A DNA stretch of 64,000 nt from Pogostemon cablin (GCA_023678885.1 CM042962.1:18552336-18616335); one strand, 5' to 3'. Counted from the stretch's first letter, positions 34,191-46,714 are shown. Notes: generated by a model from the letters alone, not told the origin. Numbers and translations: made by a program.

Positions 34191-34528
34191 TAGTTATATC
34201 TGTATGTGTCGGTCCCATTTGTATAAAAAGGGAAATTAGACCTTTAGGGACGGAGCCCTAAAATGAAAAGATAAGACTATTTAGAGCGAACGGAGATAGA
34301 TTTGACAATTAATAGAATATGACAAAAATATCACTCATATTTACTAAATTATTATATTATTAATTAAAAAATAAAAAAATTATTATTAGCATAAATAATA
34401 TTAATGGTTAAGATTTAATGTTTTAAATGAATTGCTAATTAAAACTGCATGGTACACACCCATTCTTATTAAATACACACACCCTATTATTATATAATTA
34501 AAATATATATTTTTAAAAAGTCTATATG

Positions 34529-34590
34529 TGACACCCCAACTATTTTTAAATACTAATTATTATATGTTTGTTTTCATAATAATAATGATG

Positions 34591-34671
<81 letters not shown>

Positions 34672-34785
34672 GTACACATGGGTGATATAAATGAACATAT
34701 GCATGTGTAATAAAATTGACTCTCAATGGAAAGTTCCACATGACACAATTAGACTAAATCTTGGATAGGGAAGGACCACATCAAC
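34529..34785 (+). repeat. Left part of an older LTR, split by the Ty3/gypsy element
   Basis: TGACACCCCAACTATTTTTA is a typical LTR beginning. The segment includes a (TA)n tract at 34593-34668 and stops at TSD TCAAC (34781-34785). Its continuation is at 44699. Confidence 0.5.
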
Positions 34786-37163
34786 TATAATATCTTAGCT
34801 CAACTAGATTTATTTTAGAAAGCCCAAAACCTATTTATTTATTTTTATGGCCCAAAAGGCCAGCCCTATCTTAGCCCAACTAATTTTATTTTAGAAAGTC
34901 CAAAACCTATTTATTTATTTATATGGCCCAAAAGGCCAGCCTTATCTTAGCCCAACTAGATTTTTTTTAGAAAGCCCAAACTTATTTATTTATTTATTTA
35001 TTTATTTTGTGGCCCAAAGTTTCAGCCCACTTAAATGGCCTAATATATAATTAGTAAGGCTAAAGTTAAAAAAAAAGAGAGAAGAACGAGAGAAGAAAAG
35101 CAAAAGAGGGGAAAGAAGAGAGTGAAGAGGAGAAACCTTATTGATCAAATTATCCCATACAACCCTCATCCTAGGTGGTTTCTAAGTTGTTTTGAGGTAA
35201 GTGGTATGTGAATTAAGCTTCCTTCTTCCATGATTTTGTAATTTTGTGGGGTTTTTCTTTTTGGTATGTGGGTAATTTGCAGACTGTTCGAACTGATTTT
35301 GACATAGCTATTGCCCTCGAAAGTTTGCAAACTTAATTTCTGTCCGTAGCTGAACTCGTTAGCTTTCCGTAGCCACTTGAAACGCCTCAATCCGATTATT
35401 CTACAATTAGTTATGATTTTTCTCGTAAACTGCCGCTAGCTGGAAAATTTCAGAATTTTTATGTCGAATTCAAACTTATTTTCTATCATTTCGTTTAGTT
35501 AATGTATTGAAACGGGTTATGTGGGATTGGGAACTGATGTTAAGGAGTTACATACCATTTTTATTTAATATCGACTCGTTCGAACTCGATTAGAATTTGT
35601 TTTTAGCAATGAAGGAGATGTTACCACTAATAGTTAGTTATATTTAATTTGTCTTTAATTGCTCATCTCCTTTCTAGGTAAAGAACCATCGACGAAGGGC
35701 AAGGGACCGACTTCAGATTCCAGAGAGAGTTAATCACTTCCTTGTGAGTTGATAATTCGGGAACGCCTTCTCTTGTGGGAAGTGTGGACCCTCGATAAAT
35801 GTGCATTTATTTTAGTTTTAGTTAATTGATAAGAAAATTATTTGGTATTGTGTTATGTGGTAAAGAGCCTGATTGGCTCGATTGCTCTGGTTAGAGTCAT
35901 GTTAGCCATTTTATGAGTATTATTGATTTTAACTTATGTTGAAGAGCCTTGCCGGCTCGATATCTGATAACATTTATTGTGAATTATTTGAGAATTGATT
36001 TCTGGTTATTCTTGTGTGCCAATTAAGACTCTAACTTGAGTCATTATTCATCTTATGATGCACATGCATATGTATGCCTGGTACCAAGGTTAAGTAGCCC
36101 GAATTGGTCACGGTTCGGGTGAGTTGGAGCGACATTGATTAAGTAGCCTGAATTGTCGCGGTTCGGGTGAGTTAGAGTGACAACCAAGTTGCCCGTGATT
36201 GGCAAACCCGGGTGAGTTAGATCTAACGGGGCACCTGTCCATTTGCCAAATACTGATACTCTGAAGGGTGATCGTTAGATGGATCAGTCTATTATAGGCT
36301 CAGTCAACGTCACCGGTGTGGGACATGCATGTCATATATGTTTATATGTTTGATCATTTCAAGTATTCACGTCGATATTGAATTGTGAACTTTAGCACTT
36401 GGCGTGTTGAGAAAGAATATTAATGTGCATTTTATCTAGAGTAACGGTGACGGGCTTGGACTGTCTCTCGACGGAGAGCTCAGTTCGAGGAGGATATTGA
36501 CTACCCACGCATCTTTTATGTGATAACATGTTGTTTGAACAAATTGTATTATTCGTAAATGTGCACTAAGGTTTTTATTTTCATTAATATGTATACTGAG
36601 TGAGAAATAGTTATTGTGGGACGAAATATTGGATTTTATGTTATGAACCACGAGTGGGAATACATGCTTCGTATAAGGGTCGGGGCGACCGGCTTATCAC
36701 CTCACTGAGCTAGTGGTTTTGCTCACCCCCATCATTCTTTCCTTTTCAGGCTGTTGATATCGTTTTGGTTGGAGGTTTTCCTATCGTTTGCTCGTCATCC
36801 AATCCGTGTTTTGGGTACTTTCTCTTTTATGTAAATTGACGGATTCATTGGCGAGATTGTATAGTTTATATTTGGTGACCCCCTTGATGTTCTTTTTGTA
36901 CATTCGCGATGTTATATCGTTCATGTATATTTTCTTTAAACTAAGTTACACCGTTGTATTTTGTACCTTTGTAAATCCTTGTTGATACTTTTTGAGATGA
37001 TGTCCTCGGGTTGTACCCGTTGTTATCAGTTGTTCAGCTCTACAGGTACTTGATAGCAAGCCTTACGTTTTCTATAAACTTTGTGGAGTGGAGTGCACCC
37101 ATTCTGCGAAATTTATGATTAACGTGGCGGTTGTCGCGTTCTGTCTGGGGTCGGGGCGTGACA
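34786..37163 (+). repeat. 5' LTR of the Ty3/gypsy element
   Basis: It begins TATAATATCTTAGCTCAACT and ends GGGGTCGGGGCGTGACA. The usual TG start is TA here in both LTRs. It contains repeated AGAAAGCCCAAAACC..TATGGCCCAAAAGGCCAGCC units, a variable TTTA run near 34983, and repeated GTAGCCCGAATTG(G)TC..CGGTTCGGGTGAGTT blocks near 36090-36180. Confidence 0.93.
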
Positions 37164-37170
37164 ACTTTCT

Positions 37171-37183
37171 TGGTATCAGAGCC
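37171..37183 (+). promoter_or_regulatory. Primer-binding site, tRNA-iMet
   Basis: TGGTATCAGAGCC lies 7 bases after the 5' LTR and matches the complement of the plant initiator tRNA-Met 3' end. Confidence 0.92.
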
Positions 37184-37311
37184 TGATTTTATGATTCTCA
37201 TTCTTTTTGTGTCAAGCCAATGAGTCCAACTTTGTTTCTATGTCATCCTAAGGTGTCGTATTGCCTTGACGTTGACCTTGCATTTTCTTTCCTTTCTTCC
37301 TTTCAGTCATT

Positions 37312-38742
37312 ATGGCACCTCCAGTCGTCGTCGAGGTCGAGGTCGAGGACACGCTCCTCGTGATCCTCCGAGTCCTCTACTCTCTTCTGTTCCTCGTGGA
37401 CCTTGAGGACATGTTTCTTCTGATCATGTCGTTCCTCCGACGGTTACGGACCCTATCAATTCTGATCATAGGGTGCCAGTTTCCCAGGTAGAGCAACCAC
37501 GGGCCCAGTTGCGGGTTGAGCACATGATGACACCCGAGCAGTACCAATTGTATTATGATCACATTCGAATACATGGTGTTCCACCACCTACAACGGCTCA
37601 TACAACTACGACTGTCACTGAAGAGGTTCTTCGTGCTAATGAATCGATTCGACCTACATCTAATGTACCAGTTTTTACTCCAGAAATGGCTTTAGGAGGT
37701 TCTACTTCTCGAGATGCACTTTTTATACCTGATTTGGTGAAAGCAGTTGAAAACATGGGGACTTCGAAATTTGACGGTGCAAGAGATGTTTCTAAAGCGG
37801 GGGCATGGTTAAAGGAGATTACAGAGACCTTTGACACTTTGATGATTGAAGAATGTTATCGTGTGGTCATTGCAACCAAACTGTTAGGCCCAGATGCACG
37901 ACGATGGTGGCAGAATCTAAAAGAGACATCCTCGATTACTATTACGTGGGCTATCTTTGTGGAACGATTCAAAGATCGATACTTCTCTCAGTACATCAAG
38001 GATCAGAAGAGAAAGTAGTTCTTCAACCTCTTTCAAGGCATTATGTCGGTCGTGGAGTACGAAAGCAAATTTCTGGAATTGCGAGAATTCACTCCTGAGT
38101 CATATACGACGAGAGACTTATGCAAGAGATTTGAAGATGGTCTTAATTTAAATATTCGAGATCGCATCAAGTCCGGAGACAAGTACGAGAGTCTTGACGA
38201 TTTCGTAGAAGAAGCCCTGAGGGTAGAAGGTTTAGTTCAGGCGAGACATAAGCTTGCAGAACGATCTCAAAAGAAAATGAAAGGGAGCACATTTCCAGGA
38301 AATGCATCGAAGGTGTATAGGGGTGTGGGATCTTCGCGTGACACACCAAGTTCGGGATCTATTAGTTTTCCTCAACCTCGGGAGCAGTTTGGTAGAGGCG
38401 GGAGCAATGTCTCGGGATCGGATGGTGAAAATCGCAAGTGCCAGAATTGCTTAAAATATCACGATGGCCCCTGTAAGGCTCTTCAAGTATGTTTTCAGTG
38501 TCGACAGCCGGGGAATATGCGAAGTTCTTGTCCTCAGCTTATGGGAGCGAGCAGTCAGGGTTCTGGTCAGCTTCGTGGTAAACTAACATATTCTACACCC
38601 AGAGATACTCTATCTGCAGCTACCAGAGTGCCCGATGCCTCAAGCGGCCCTAGTACTCAATCACATATGCAAGGAAGGAAGCAAACTAGAGTATTTCATA
38701 TTTCCCAGGAAGAGGCTCGCTCAGATCCGAAGGTTGTGACAG
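37312..38742 (+). pseudogene. gag: gag of the Ty3/gypsy element
   Basis: The ATG at 37312 opens MAPP, but the expected Arg/Gly-rich start (RRRGRGRGHAPRDPPSP) is in another frame, and that frame also has a TGA before the main body. From 37473 the frame is clean: VEHMMTPEQYQLYYDHIRIH, TSKFDGARDVSKAGAWLKEI, ARRWWQNLKETSSITITWA and FVERFKDRYFSQYI, the capsid fold typical of plant gypsy Gag. A TAG at 38016-38018 interrupts QKRK/FFNLFQG. Then come YESKFLELREFTPES and two zinc-knuckle-like motifs, CQNCLKYHDGPC and CFQCRQPGNMRSSC; the second has Asn where His normally binds zinc. The frame reaches a candidate splice donor at 38743. Confidence 0.88.
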
Positions 38743-38882
38743 GTAATTTATAATCTGAGAATTTTCACATGCTAGATCTAACCCCGCCTTGTTATGCCAC
38801 TTGATTACAAATAAAACATTCGTAAGAAATTCTATCTTTTCGAATTTTTAAATCAAAATCTCACCTAATATTGCTTCTTTAG
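38743..38882 (+). other. Candidate intron between gag and protease
   Basis: The gag frame reads ..PKVVTG up to AG|GTAATT (donor at 38743) and, unspliced, stops at a TAA two codons later. The acceptor TTGCTTCTTTAG ends at 38882 after a T-rich tract. Joining the two sides restores a Gly codon and one frame: VVTG-HVFVGDHQVYALFDPGS. Removing 140 bp fuses Gag to Pol without frameshift. This is inferred from frame and splice consensus only. Confidence 0.55.
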
Positions 38883-40927
38883 GCCATGTGTTTGTGGGAG
38901 ACCATCAGGTCTACGCTTTATTTGACCCAGGTTCTGATAGGTCTTATATCCGGGAAGATCTTACTGCGATCTTAGATTATCCTATCTCTCATTTGTCACC
39001 TGGAATCATCGTTCATACCCCTCTTGGAGAGTGTCTAATTCATGATTCGGTATTCCTTGGTTGTCCATTGAAGATCAAAGATGTCATTTTAGAGGCTGAA
39101 TTGATACCATTGCCTTTGATTGATCTTGATGTTATTCTTGGCATGGATTGGCTTTCTTCTCATCATGCAATTCTCGATTGCCACGAGAAGCTTGTTATTT
39201 TTCGTAGACCAGGATTCTCAGAACTTGTTTTTGAAGGTAAACTTCAAACGAGATCCCTCTCTTTTATTTCAATGTTGACTGCGCATAAATTAATGCGTAA
39301 GGGTTGTGAGGCATTCTTGGCACTTGTCATCGATACTTCTCTTTCTGAAACTAAACTAGATGACATCCCGATCGTGAATGAATTTCCTGATGTCTTTCCC
39401 GAAGACTTACCAGGACAACCTCTGAATCGAGAGATTGATTTTTCCATTGACGTACTTCCTGGAATCACACCTATATCGATTACTCCATATCGAATGTCGC
39501 CTGCTGAGCTTAAGGAACTCCAGACACAACTTGGGGAATTATTGGAGAAGGGTTTCATACGACCTAGCACATCTCCATGGGGTGCTCCAGTTCTTTTTGT
39601 CAAGAAGAAAGATGGATCACTTCGCCTATGTGTCGACTACCGTCAATTGAACAAGGTGACAATCAAGAACAAATATCCTCTTCCAAGAATCGATGATCTG
39701 TTTGATCAATTACAAGGAGCAACTGTGTTCTCAAAAATTGATTTGCGATCCGGTTATCACCAACTCAAGATTAGGGAATCTGATATGCCTAAGTCTGCTT
39801 TTCGAACCAGATACGGTCATTTTGAATTCTGTGTTATGCCTTTTGGACTCACAAATGCTCCTGCAGCTTTTATGGATCTTATGAATCGGGTCTTTCGGCC
39901 GTACTTAGATAAGTTTGTCATCATCTTCATTGATGACATTCTTATTTATTCTAAATCGGACGACGAGCATTCTCATCATCTAAGAATTGCTCTGAACATT
40001 CTCAGAGAAAATCAGCTTTATGCTAAATTCTCGAAGTGTGAATTTTGGCTTCGCGAGGTAAGCTTTTTGGGTCATCACATTTCTAAAGAAGGAATCTACG
40101 TCGATCCAGTAAAGATTCAAGCTATACTAGATTGGGAGCGTCCAAAGAACGTGACAGAGATTCGTAGTTTTCTGGGATTAGCTGGATATTATCGACGGTT
40201 TGTCAAAGACTTTTCGTTATTGGCTTCATCTTTGACTAAATTGACTCGAAAAGGGGTAAAATTTGAATGGAGTGAAGAATGCGAGGAAGCATTTCAAGAA
40301 TTGAAAAGACGACTCGTTTCAGCTCCTATTCTTGCTTTGCCAGACCCAGCGATTGGAGAATTTACCATTTATAGCGACGCCTCGAGACAAGGATTAGGAT
40401 GCGTTCTCATGCAAGAAGGAAAGGTTATTGCCTATGCTTCAAGGCAATTGAAGAAGAACGAAGAAAATTATCCTACACATGATTTAGAGTTGGCTGCAAT
40501 CGTCTTTGCATTGAAGATCTGGAGGCACTATCTGTACGGTGCAACTTGTCGGGTTTTCACTGATCACAAGAGTTTAAAGTATATCACCACGCAAAAGGAG
40601 CTCAACCTCAGGCAAAGGCGATGGATGGAGTTGATTAGTGACTATGACTTAGTCATCGATTATCATCCTGGCAAGGCGAACGTTGTTGCAGATGCTCTGA
40701 GTAGAAAGTCTTCTACCTCACTTGCTTCAATTCAATCTTTTTATCTTCCTATGTTGGAGCAATTTAAATCTTTACACATTTCGCTCGATTGTGAAAAGTC
40801 TAATGATTCTGCCTTAATCGCCAAATTCGAGGTTAGACCTACCTTGTTCGAGCAAATTCGAGAAAGACAATCACACGATGTTCATTTACAACAGAAGATG
40901 GTGAAGCTAAATCAAGGAAAAAAATAG
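38883..40927 (+). CDS. pol: Protease-reverse transcriptase-RNase H of the Ty3/gypsy element
   Basis: One open frame of about 680 codons. Protease: ALFDPGSDRSYI near residue 10, with DPG(S) in place of the common DSG/DTG. Reverse transcriptase: LLEKGFIRPSTSPWGAPVLF, LRLCVDYRQLN, SKIDLRSGYHQLKI, FGLTNAPAAFMDLMN and the catalytic FIDDILIYS box near residue 345. RNase H: FTIYSDASRQGLGCVLMQ, VFTDHKSLKYI and HPGKANVVADALSR. All key acidic residues seen are in place. The frame ends at TAG just past an A7 run (40925-40927). Integrase continues in the next frame, so a one-base indel in that homopolymer probably split a longer polyprotein. Confidence 0.93.
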
Positions 40928-42300
40928 AATTTCAAATTCGGGATGATGGACTTCTTACTTTTAAAAATCGTGTTTGTGTTCCATCAGAACTTGGTGTTCG
41001 TAGAGCTATTCTTGAGGAAGCCCATTCTTCAGCCTATGCTATGCATCCTGGTAGTACCAAAATGTACAAAACACTTCGGGAGCATTATTGGTGGCCAGGT
41101 ATGAAACGGGACATTGCTGAATTTGTATCAAAGTGCTTATCATGCCAACAGATTAAAGCGGAATACCAAAAACCAACAGGCATGCTTCAACCACTACCTA
41201 TTCCTGAGTGAAAATGGGAAAACGTCACAATGGATTTTGTTTCTGGTTTACCTCGAACCCAAAAGGGTCATGACTCAATTTGGGTCATTGTCGATCGTAT
41301 GACGAAATCGGCACATTTCCTTCCAGTGCATACCAACTAATCTTTAGAGAAACTTGCCAAGTTATATGTCGATGAGATCGTGAGATTGCACAGAGTACCA
41401 GTGTCAATCATATCTGACCGTGATCCAAGATTCACTTCCCGTTTTTGGCCTAGTCTGCAGAAAGCGCTAGGTACAAAATTACTATTCAGTACCTCGTTTC
41501 ATCCACAGACTGATGGACAGTCAGAGAGAACTATACAGACACTAGAAGACATGTTACGTGCAGTGGTGTTGAATTTGGGAGGTAGCTGGGATAAGTACGT
41601 GACTTTGGTGGAGTTCGCTTATAACAACAGTTATTATTCAAGCATTGGAATACCCCCGTACGAAGCTCTGTATGGCCGATAGTGTCGAACACCACTCTTT
41701 TGGGATGAGGTTGACGAGAGACAAATCGAACAAGTAGAGCTTATCGAAGATGCAAAGGCAAAAATACAACTTATTCGAGACAGACTTAAGGCAGCGCAAG
41801 ATCGACAGAAAAGCTACGCAGATAATAGGAGGCGCGATTTGGAGTTTAATGAAGGAGACAAAGTTTTTCTGAAAGTTTCTCCATGGAAGGGCGTGTTGCG
41901 ATTCCGCCGTCGAGGAAAGTTGAGTCCAAGGTATATGGGCCCGTTTACGATCGTGCAAAGGATTGGTCGTGTCGCGTATCGACTTGAGCTACCATCGAAA
42001 TTATCGAAGATTCACGATGTCTTCCATGTCTCTATACTTAGAAAATATGAACCAGATACTTCGCACGTGCTCAAAGATCCCCCAGTTGTATTAAAGAAAA
42101 ATCTATCGTACGAAGTACAACCTGTTCAAATTGTAGATCGCCGAGAGAAAATGCTTCGTAACAAATCCATTCCTATGGTGAGAATTCTATGGAGAAGTGA
42201 TCAAATTGAAGAAGAAACATGGGAACCAGAGTCAGTCATGCGTCAACACCATCCAAATCTCTTTTCATCTCTAGGTACGTTTATGTTTCGAGGACGAAAC
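40919..42300 (+). pseudogene. Integrase and chromodomain-like tail of the Ty3/gypsy element
   Basis: Resuming after the A7 tract: IEFQIRDDGLLTFKNRVCVP, then the HHCC zinc-binding region (HSSAYAMHPGSTKMYKTLRE, CLSCQQIK). The catalytic triad lies in MDFVSGLPRT, SDRDPRFTSRFW and HPQTDGQSERTIQTLEDMLR. Stops occur at PE/KWEN (TGA at about 41210), HTN/SLEK (TAA) and YGR/CRTP (TAG). The C-terminal GPFTIVQRIGRVAYRLELP (GPY/F) and HDVFHVSILRKYEPD segments follow, then VRILWRSDQIEEETWEPES, which resembles the chromodomain-like tail of plant chromoviruses. These lesions abolish integrase. The tail targets insertion in related elements. Confidence 0.88.
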
Positions 42301-42305
42301 TTTTT

Positions 42306-42316
42306 AGAGGAGGGGA
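42306..42316 (+). promoter_or_regulatory. Polypurine tract of the Ty3/gypsy element
   Basis: AGAGGAGGGGA lies just upstream of the 3' LTR (42322), after the CGAGGACGAAACTTTTT context common in these elements. Confidence 0.8.
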
Positions 42317-42321
42317 TATTT

Positions 42322-44693
42322 TATAATATCTTAGCTCAACTAGATTTATTTTAGAAAGCCCAAAACCTATTTATTTATTTTTATGGCCCAAAAGGCCAGC
42401 CCTATCTTAGCCCAACTAGATTTATTTTAGAAAGCCCAAAACCTATTTATTTATTTATATGGCCCAAAAGGCCAGCCTTATCTTAGCCCAACTAGATTTT
42501 TTTTAGAAAGCCCAAACTTATTTATTTATTTATTTATTTTGTGGCCCAAAGTTTCAGCCCACTTAAATGGCCTAATATATAATTAGTAAGGCTAAAGTTA
42601 AAAAAAAAAGAGAGAAGAATGGGAGAAGAAAAGCAAAAGAGGGGAAAGAAGAGAGTGAAGAGAAGAAACCCTTGTTGATCAAATTCTCCCTTACAACCCT
42701 CATCCTAGGTGGTTTCTAAGTTGTTTTGAGGTAAGTGGTGTGTGAATTAAGCTTCCTTCTTCCATGATTTTGTAATTTTGTGGGGTTTTTCTTTTTGGTA
42801 TGTGGGTAATTTGCAGACTGTTCAAACTGATTTTGAGATAGCTATTGCCCTTGAAAGTTTTCAAACTTAATTTCTGTCCGCAGCTGAACTCGTTAGCTTT
42901 CCGTAGCCACTTGAAACGCCTCAATCCGATTATTCTACAATTAGTTATGATTTTTCTCGTAAACTGCCGCTAGCTGGAAAATTTCAGAATTTTTATGTCG
43001 AATTCAAACTTATTTTCTATCATTTCGTTTAGTTAATGTATTGAAACGGGTTATGTGGGATTGAAAACTGATGTTAAGGAGTTACATACCATTTTTATTT
43101 AATATCGACTCGTTCGAACTCGATTAGGATTTGTTTTTAGCAATGAAAGAGATGTTACCGCTAATAGTTAGTTATATTTAATTTGTCTTTAATTGCTCAT
43201 CTCCTTTCTAGGTAAAGAACCATCGACGAAGGGCAAGGGACTGACTTCAGATTCCAGAGAGAGTTAATCACTTCCTTGTGAGTTGATAATTCGGGAACGC
43301 CTTCTCTTGTGGGAAGTGTGGACCCTCGATAAATGTGCATTTATTTTAGTTTTAGTTAATTGATAAGAAAATTATTTAGTATTGTGTTATGTGGTAAAGA
43401 GCCTGATTGGCTCGATTGCTCTGGTTAGAGTCATGTTAGCCATTTTATGAGTATTATTGATTTTAACTTATGTTGAAGAGCCTTGCCGGCTCGATATCTG
43501 ATAGCATTTATTGTGAATTATTTGAGAATTGATTTCTGGTTAGTCTTGTGTGCCAATTAAGACTCTAACTTGAGTCGTTATTCATCTTATGATGCACATG
43601 CATATGTATGCCTGGTACCAAGGTTAAGTAGCCCGAATTGGTCACGGTTCGGGTGAGTTGGAGCGACATTGATTAAGTAGCCCGAATTGTCGCGGTTCAG
43701 GTGAGTTAGTGTGACAACCAAGTTGCCCGTGATTGGCAAACCCGAGTGAGTTAGATCTAACGGGGCACCTGTCCATTTGCCAAATACTGATACTCTGGAG
43801 GGTGATCGTTAGACGGATCAGTCTATTATAGGCTCAGTCAACGTCACCAGTGTGGGACATGCATATCATATATGTTTATATGTTTGATCATTTCAAGTAT
43901 TCACGTCGATATTGAATTGTGAACTTTAGCACTTGGCGTGTTGAGAAAGAATATTAATGTGCATTTTATCTAGAGTAACGGTGACGGGCTTGGACTGTCT
44001 CTCGACGGAGAGCTCAGTTCGAGGAGGATATTGACTACCCACGAGTCTTTTATGTGATAACATGTTGTTTGAACAAATTGTGTTATTCGTAAATGTGCAC
44101 AAAGTTTTTATTTTCATTAATATGTATACTGAGTGAGAAATAGTTATTGTGGGACGAAATGTTGGATTTTATGTTATGAACCGCGAGTGGGAATACATGC
44201 TTCGTATAAGGGTCGGGGTGACCGGCTTATCACCTCACTGAGCTAGTGGTTTTGCTCACCCCCATCATTCTTTCCTTTTCAGGCTGTTGATATCGTTTTG
44301 GTTGGAGGTTTTCCTATCGTTTGCTCGTCATCCAATCCGTGTTTTGGGTACTTTCTCTTTTATGTAAATTGACGGATTCATTGGCGAGATTGTGTTTATA
44401 TTTGGTGACCCACTTGATGTTTTTTTTGTACCTTCGCGATGTTATATCGTTCATGTATATTTTCTTTAAACTAAGTTACACCGTTGTATTTTGTACCTTT
44501 GTAAATCCTTGTTGATACTTTTTGAGATGATGTCCTCGGGTTGTACCCGTTGTTATCAGTTGTTCAGCTCTACAGGTACTTGATAGCAAGCCTTACGTTT
44601 TCTATAAACTTTGTGGAGTGGAGTGCACCCATTCCGCGAAATTTATGATTAACGTGGCGGTTGTCGCATTCTGTCTGGGGTCGGGGCGTGACA
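42322..44693 (+). repeat. 3' LTR of the Ty3/gypsy element
   Basis: It begins TATAATATCTTAGCTCAACT and ends GGGGTCGGGGCGTGACA, followed by TSD TCAAC. It matches the 5' LTR with scattered substitutions and a shorter TTTA run. Confidence 0.93.
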
Positions 44694-44698
44694 TCAAC

Positions 44699-44890
44699 CA
44701 TCTATGTTAACATAGGTATAGGATCATACTATATGCATTGTTGTAACCACTAGTAACCACACACCTGCCCCTTATTGCAGAAGCTACTAATAGAGGTAAT
44801 GATATTCTATAGAGATTTTCCCACTATATATAGCAACGAACGTGAAGGAAAAAGACACCTCCCTCTCACTATAATATTACTGTATAAGCT

Positions 44891-44937
<47 letters not shown>

Positions 44938-46697
44938 TTATTTAAGAGTTAAGGAACGCACATTTGCAGAAGGAGAAGACGCCGGAAATCAAGATGTAAG
45001 TTCGTTAATGATTCTTCGATTTTTATCACATTATATGCTGAAATGATCCTCTCATCGCGTAGACTCCAAATATTAGAACCATATGTTGTTTCGATATCCC
45101 GTTAATTAGATATATCACCCAAAGTACGTAGGACATTAATGGCATCTTTTGTTTCGGAAAGAGTTATGCCATGCATTATATACCATTTTGAAGCTCTCTT
45201 CGCAGTGATCAACAGGGTATAATTTGTTTTAGATTTGGACGTAAAATAAAGAAGTTATTGCGAGACCCATTTGTTGCGTTGTCCCGTCAACGGAAATAAA
45301 ACCTTATAGTGTTATATCTTAAAATGTTCGTCTTGAAGTGTAGATGCTAAATACTAAGGCCGATTGCTGTTTCGGTGTCTTAATTGATAGATATTTTCCG
45401 CTAAAGTTTTAAAGCTTTAATATCAACTTTTATCTCCGTAAATATGGTACCTTATATTATATACCATTTTGAAGTACTCCATACGAGGATCACAAACATA
45501 TAATTAGTTTTGAGTTTGAACGTAAAACGAAGTGTTTATGAGCTCTCAAAGTGATTAAAAGTGTCCCAAAAACTTGATGCATAATTAGTATAGTTGTGAC
45601 CCTCGTCTCGTCAGGAACCCATCAGTGCTTTTGGATTTTCAAAATGAGTTGTATAACTATAGTTGGGAAATTTGCAATAAGTTTAAAGTTTAGGGAATGT
45701 AAAATAAGAATTTGATAAATAATAAGGACTAAAATGTAAATATAATAAAATTTAATATATTTTGATACGTTTGGTCTGCGCCTACATGCACATATTCGCA
45801 AAAAAAAAATTTGTCTGATTCCTTGATGATTTATAAAACCTCTACTGTATTCGAAATTTATTATGATAAAGTTTTACACTATCACATCATGCAGTAGGTA
45901 TAGGCTAATTACTTGGTCCATTTATGAGGTTATAACTTTCATATAATTTATTCTTGTTTTTATTAACGAACTTTGTGTATCATTCCACTAATTCGTATTT
46001 GAATTTTAGAAGAATTTTAATAATTATCTAATTTTAATAGATTATCTTTAAAGAAAGTAATATCATTAAGTATTTTAAATTTATTTTAGCACATTTTTCA
46101 GAATCCAATATATCAATTATCATTCCTAATCAAGTAAGATAGGGGTAACTTCTACTCTTCACATGGTAATACTACATTCCATGTGATGATTGTTATTGTT
46201 AATATTTGTACGTAATGAATATGTATATATATTTCCACATTGCAGTTCGACACTAATTGACATATTGCCTAACGCAATAGAAGTTGGCGCTAATTGACAT
46301 ATTGGCGGACCTTGAGCCATCACTAACACATATTTATCGACTGCCACGTTACATATTTTTATATTTTTCTTACTTATATATATTACCAAATGCAATCATT
46401 ATTGTTCCCCTACTGGGTGTATTTTAAACATTCACCCTATTATTTTGAATTTCAGATTCTCCAGAAGGTGAAAAATAATAAATTAAGTGGATTTTACCTC
46501 CCTGCAATAATTGCTTTCGTTGTAAAAATAATATTATGGATACATCAGTTTCTGTCCTAGAACATTCTATTTCGATTTCCGCTACGTACATTTGGTGACA
46601 CCCATGTTCTAGGGCGAATATTTTATATCTATTTTATCATTTATTTATTTAAAAAAAATATGAGAACATCTTTATAACAATAAGTTAGGGCGTTACG
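44699..46697 (+). repeat. Right part of the older split LTR
   Basis: Continues the LTR begun at 34529. It has a TATATATAG box (44825-44833), a (TA)n tract (about 44895-44932), a possible splice donor at GATGTAAGTT (about 44995), and two diverged copies of an about 290-bp unit marked by ATTATATACCATTTTGAAG (about 45176 and 45457). It appears to end near AGGGCGTTAC, directly before a tRNA-iMet site. The pairing with 34529 is inferred from TSD logic and LTR-type ends. Confidence 0.5.
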
Positions 46698-46699
46698 GG

Positions 46700-46714
46700 T
46701 GGTATCAGAGCAGG
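46700..46714 (+). promoter_or_regulatory. Primer-binding site, tRNA-iMet, of the older element
   Basis: TGGTATCAGAGCAGG follows AGGGCGTTACGGG, the expected LTR-end and primer-site layout. Confidence 0.75.

Larger units (their letters stand above)
31430..34453. repeat. Dispersed duplication (31430-31712 and about 34190-34453)
   Basis: The second locus repeats the first from the MITE right half (TGTGTCGGTCCCATTTGTAT..) through GATTTGACAATTAATAGAATATG, AATATCACTCATATTTACTA and TTAAAACTGCATGGT. The copies are collinear with small changes, so the unit includes both MITE and flanking DNA. Confidence 0.8.
34786..44693 (+). mobile_element. Ty3/gypsy chromovirus-like retrotransposon, 9.9 kb
   Basis: Two near-identical LTRs (2,378 and 2,372 bp) flank an interior with an initiator-Met primer site, gag, protease, reverse transcriptase, RNase H, integrase and a terminal chromodomain-like segment, in Ty3/gypsy order. 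The TSD TCAAC is at 34781-34785 and 44694-44698. LTR similarity indicates a recent insertion, but gag has a TAG and an N-terminal frame problem, and integrase has a frameshift and three stops, so this copy is not autonomous. It sits inside an older LTR. Confidence 0.95.
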
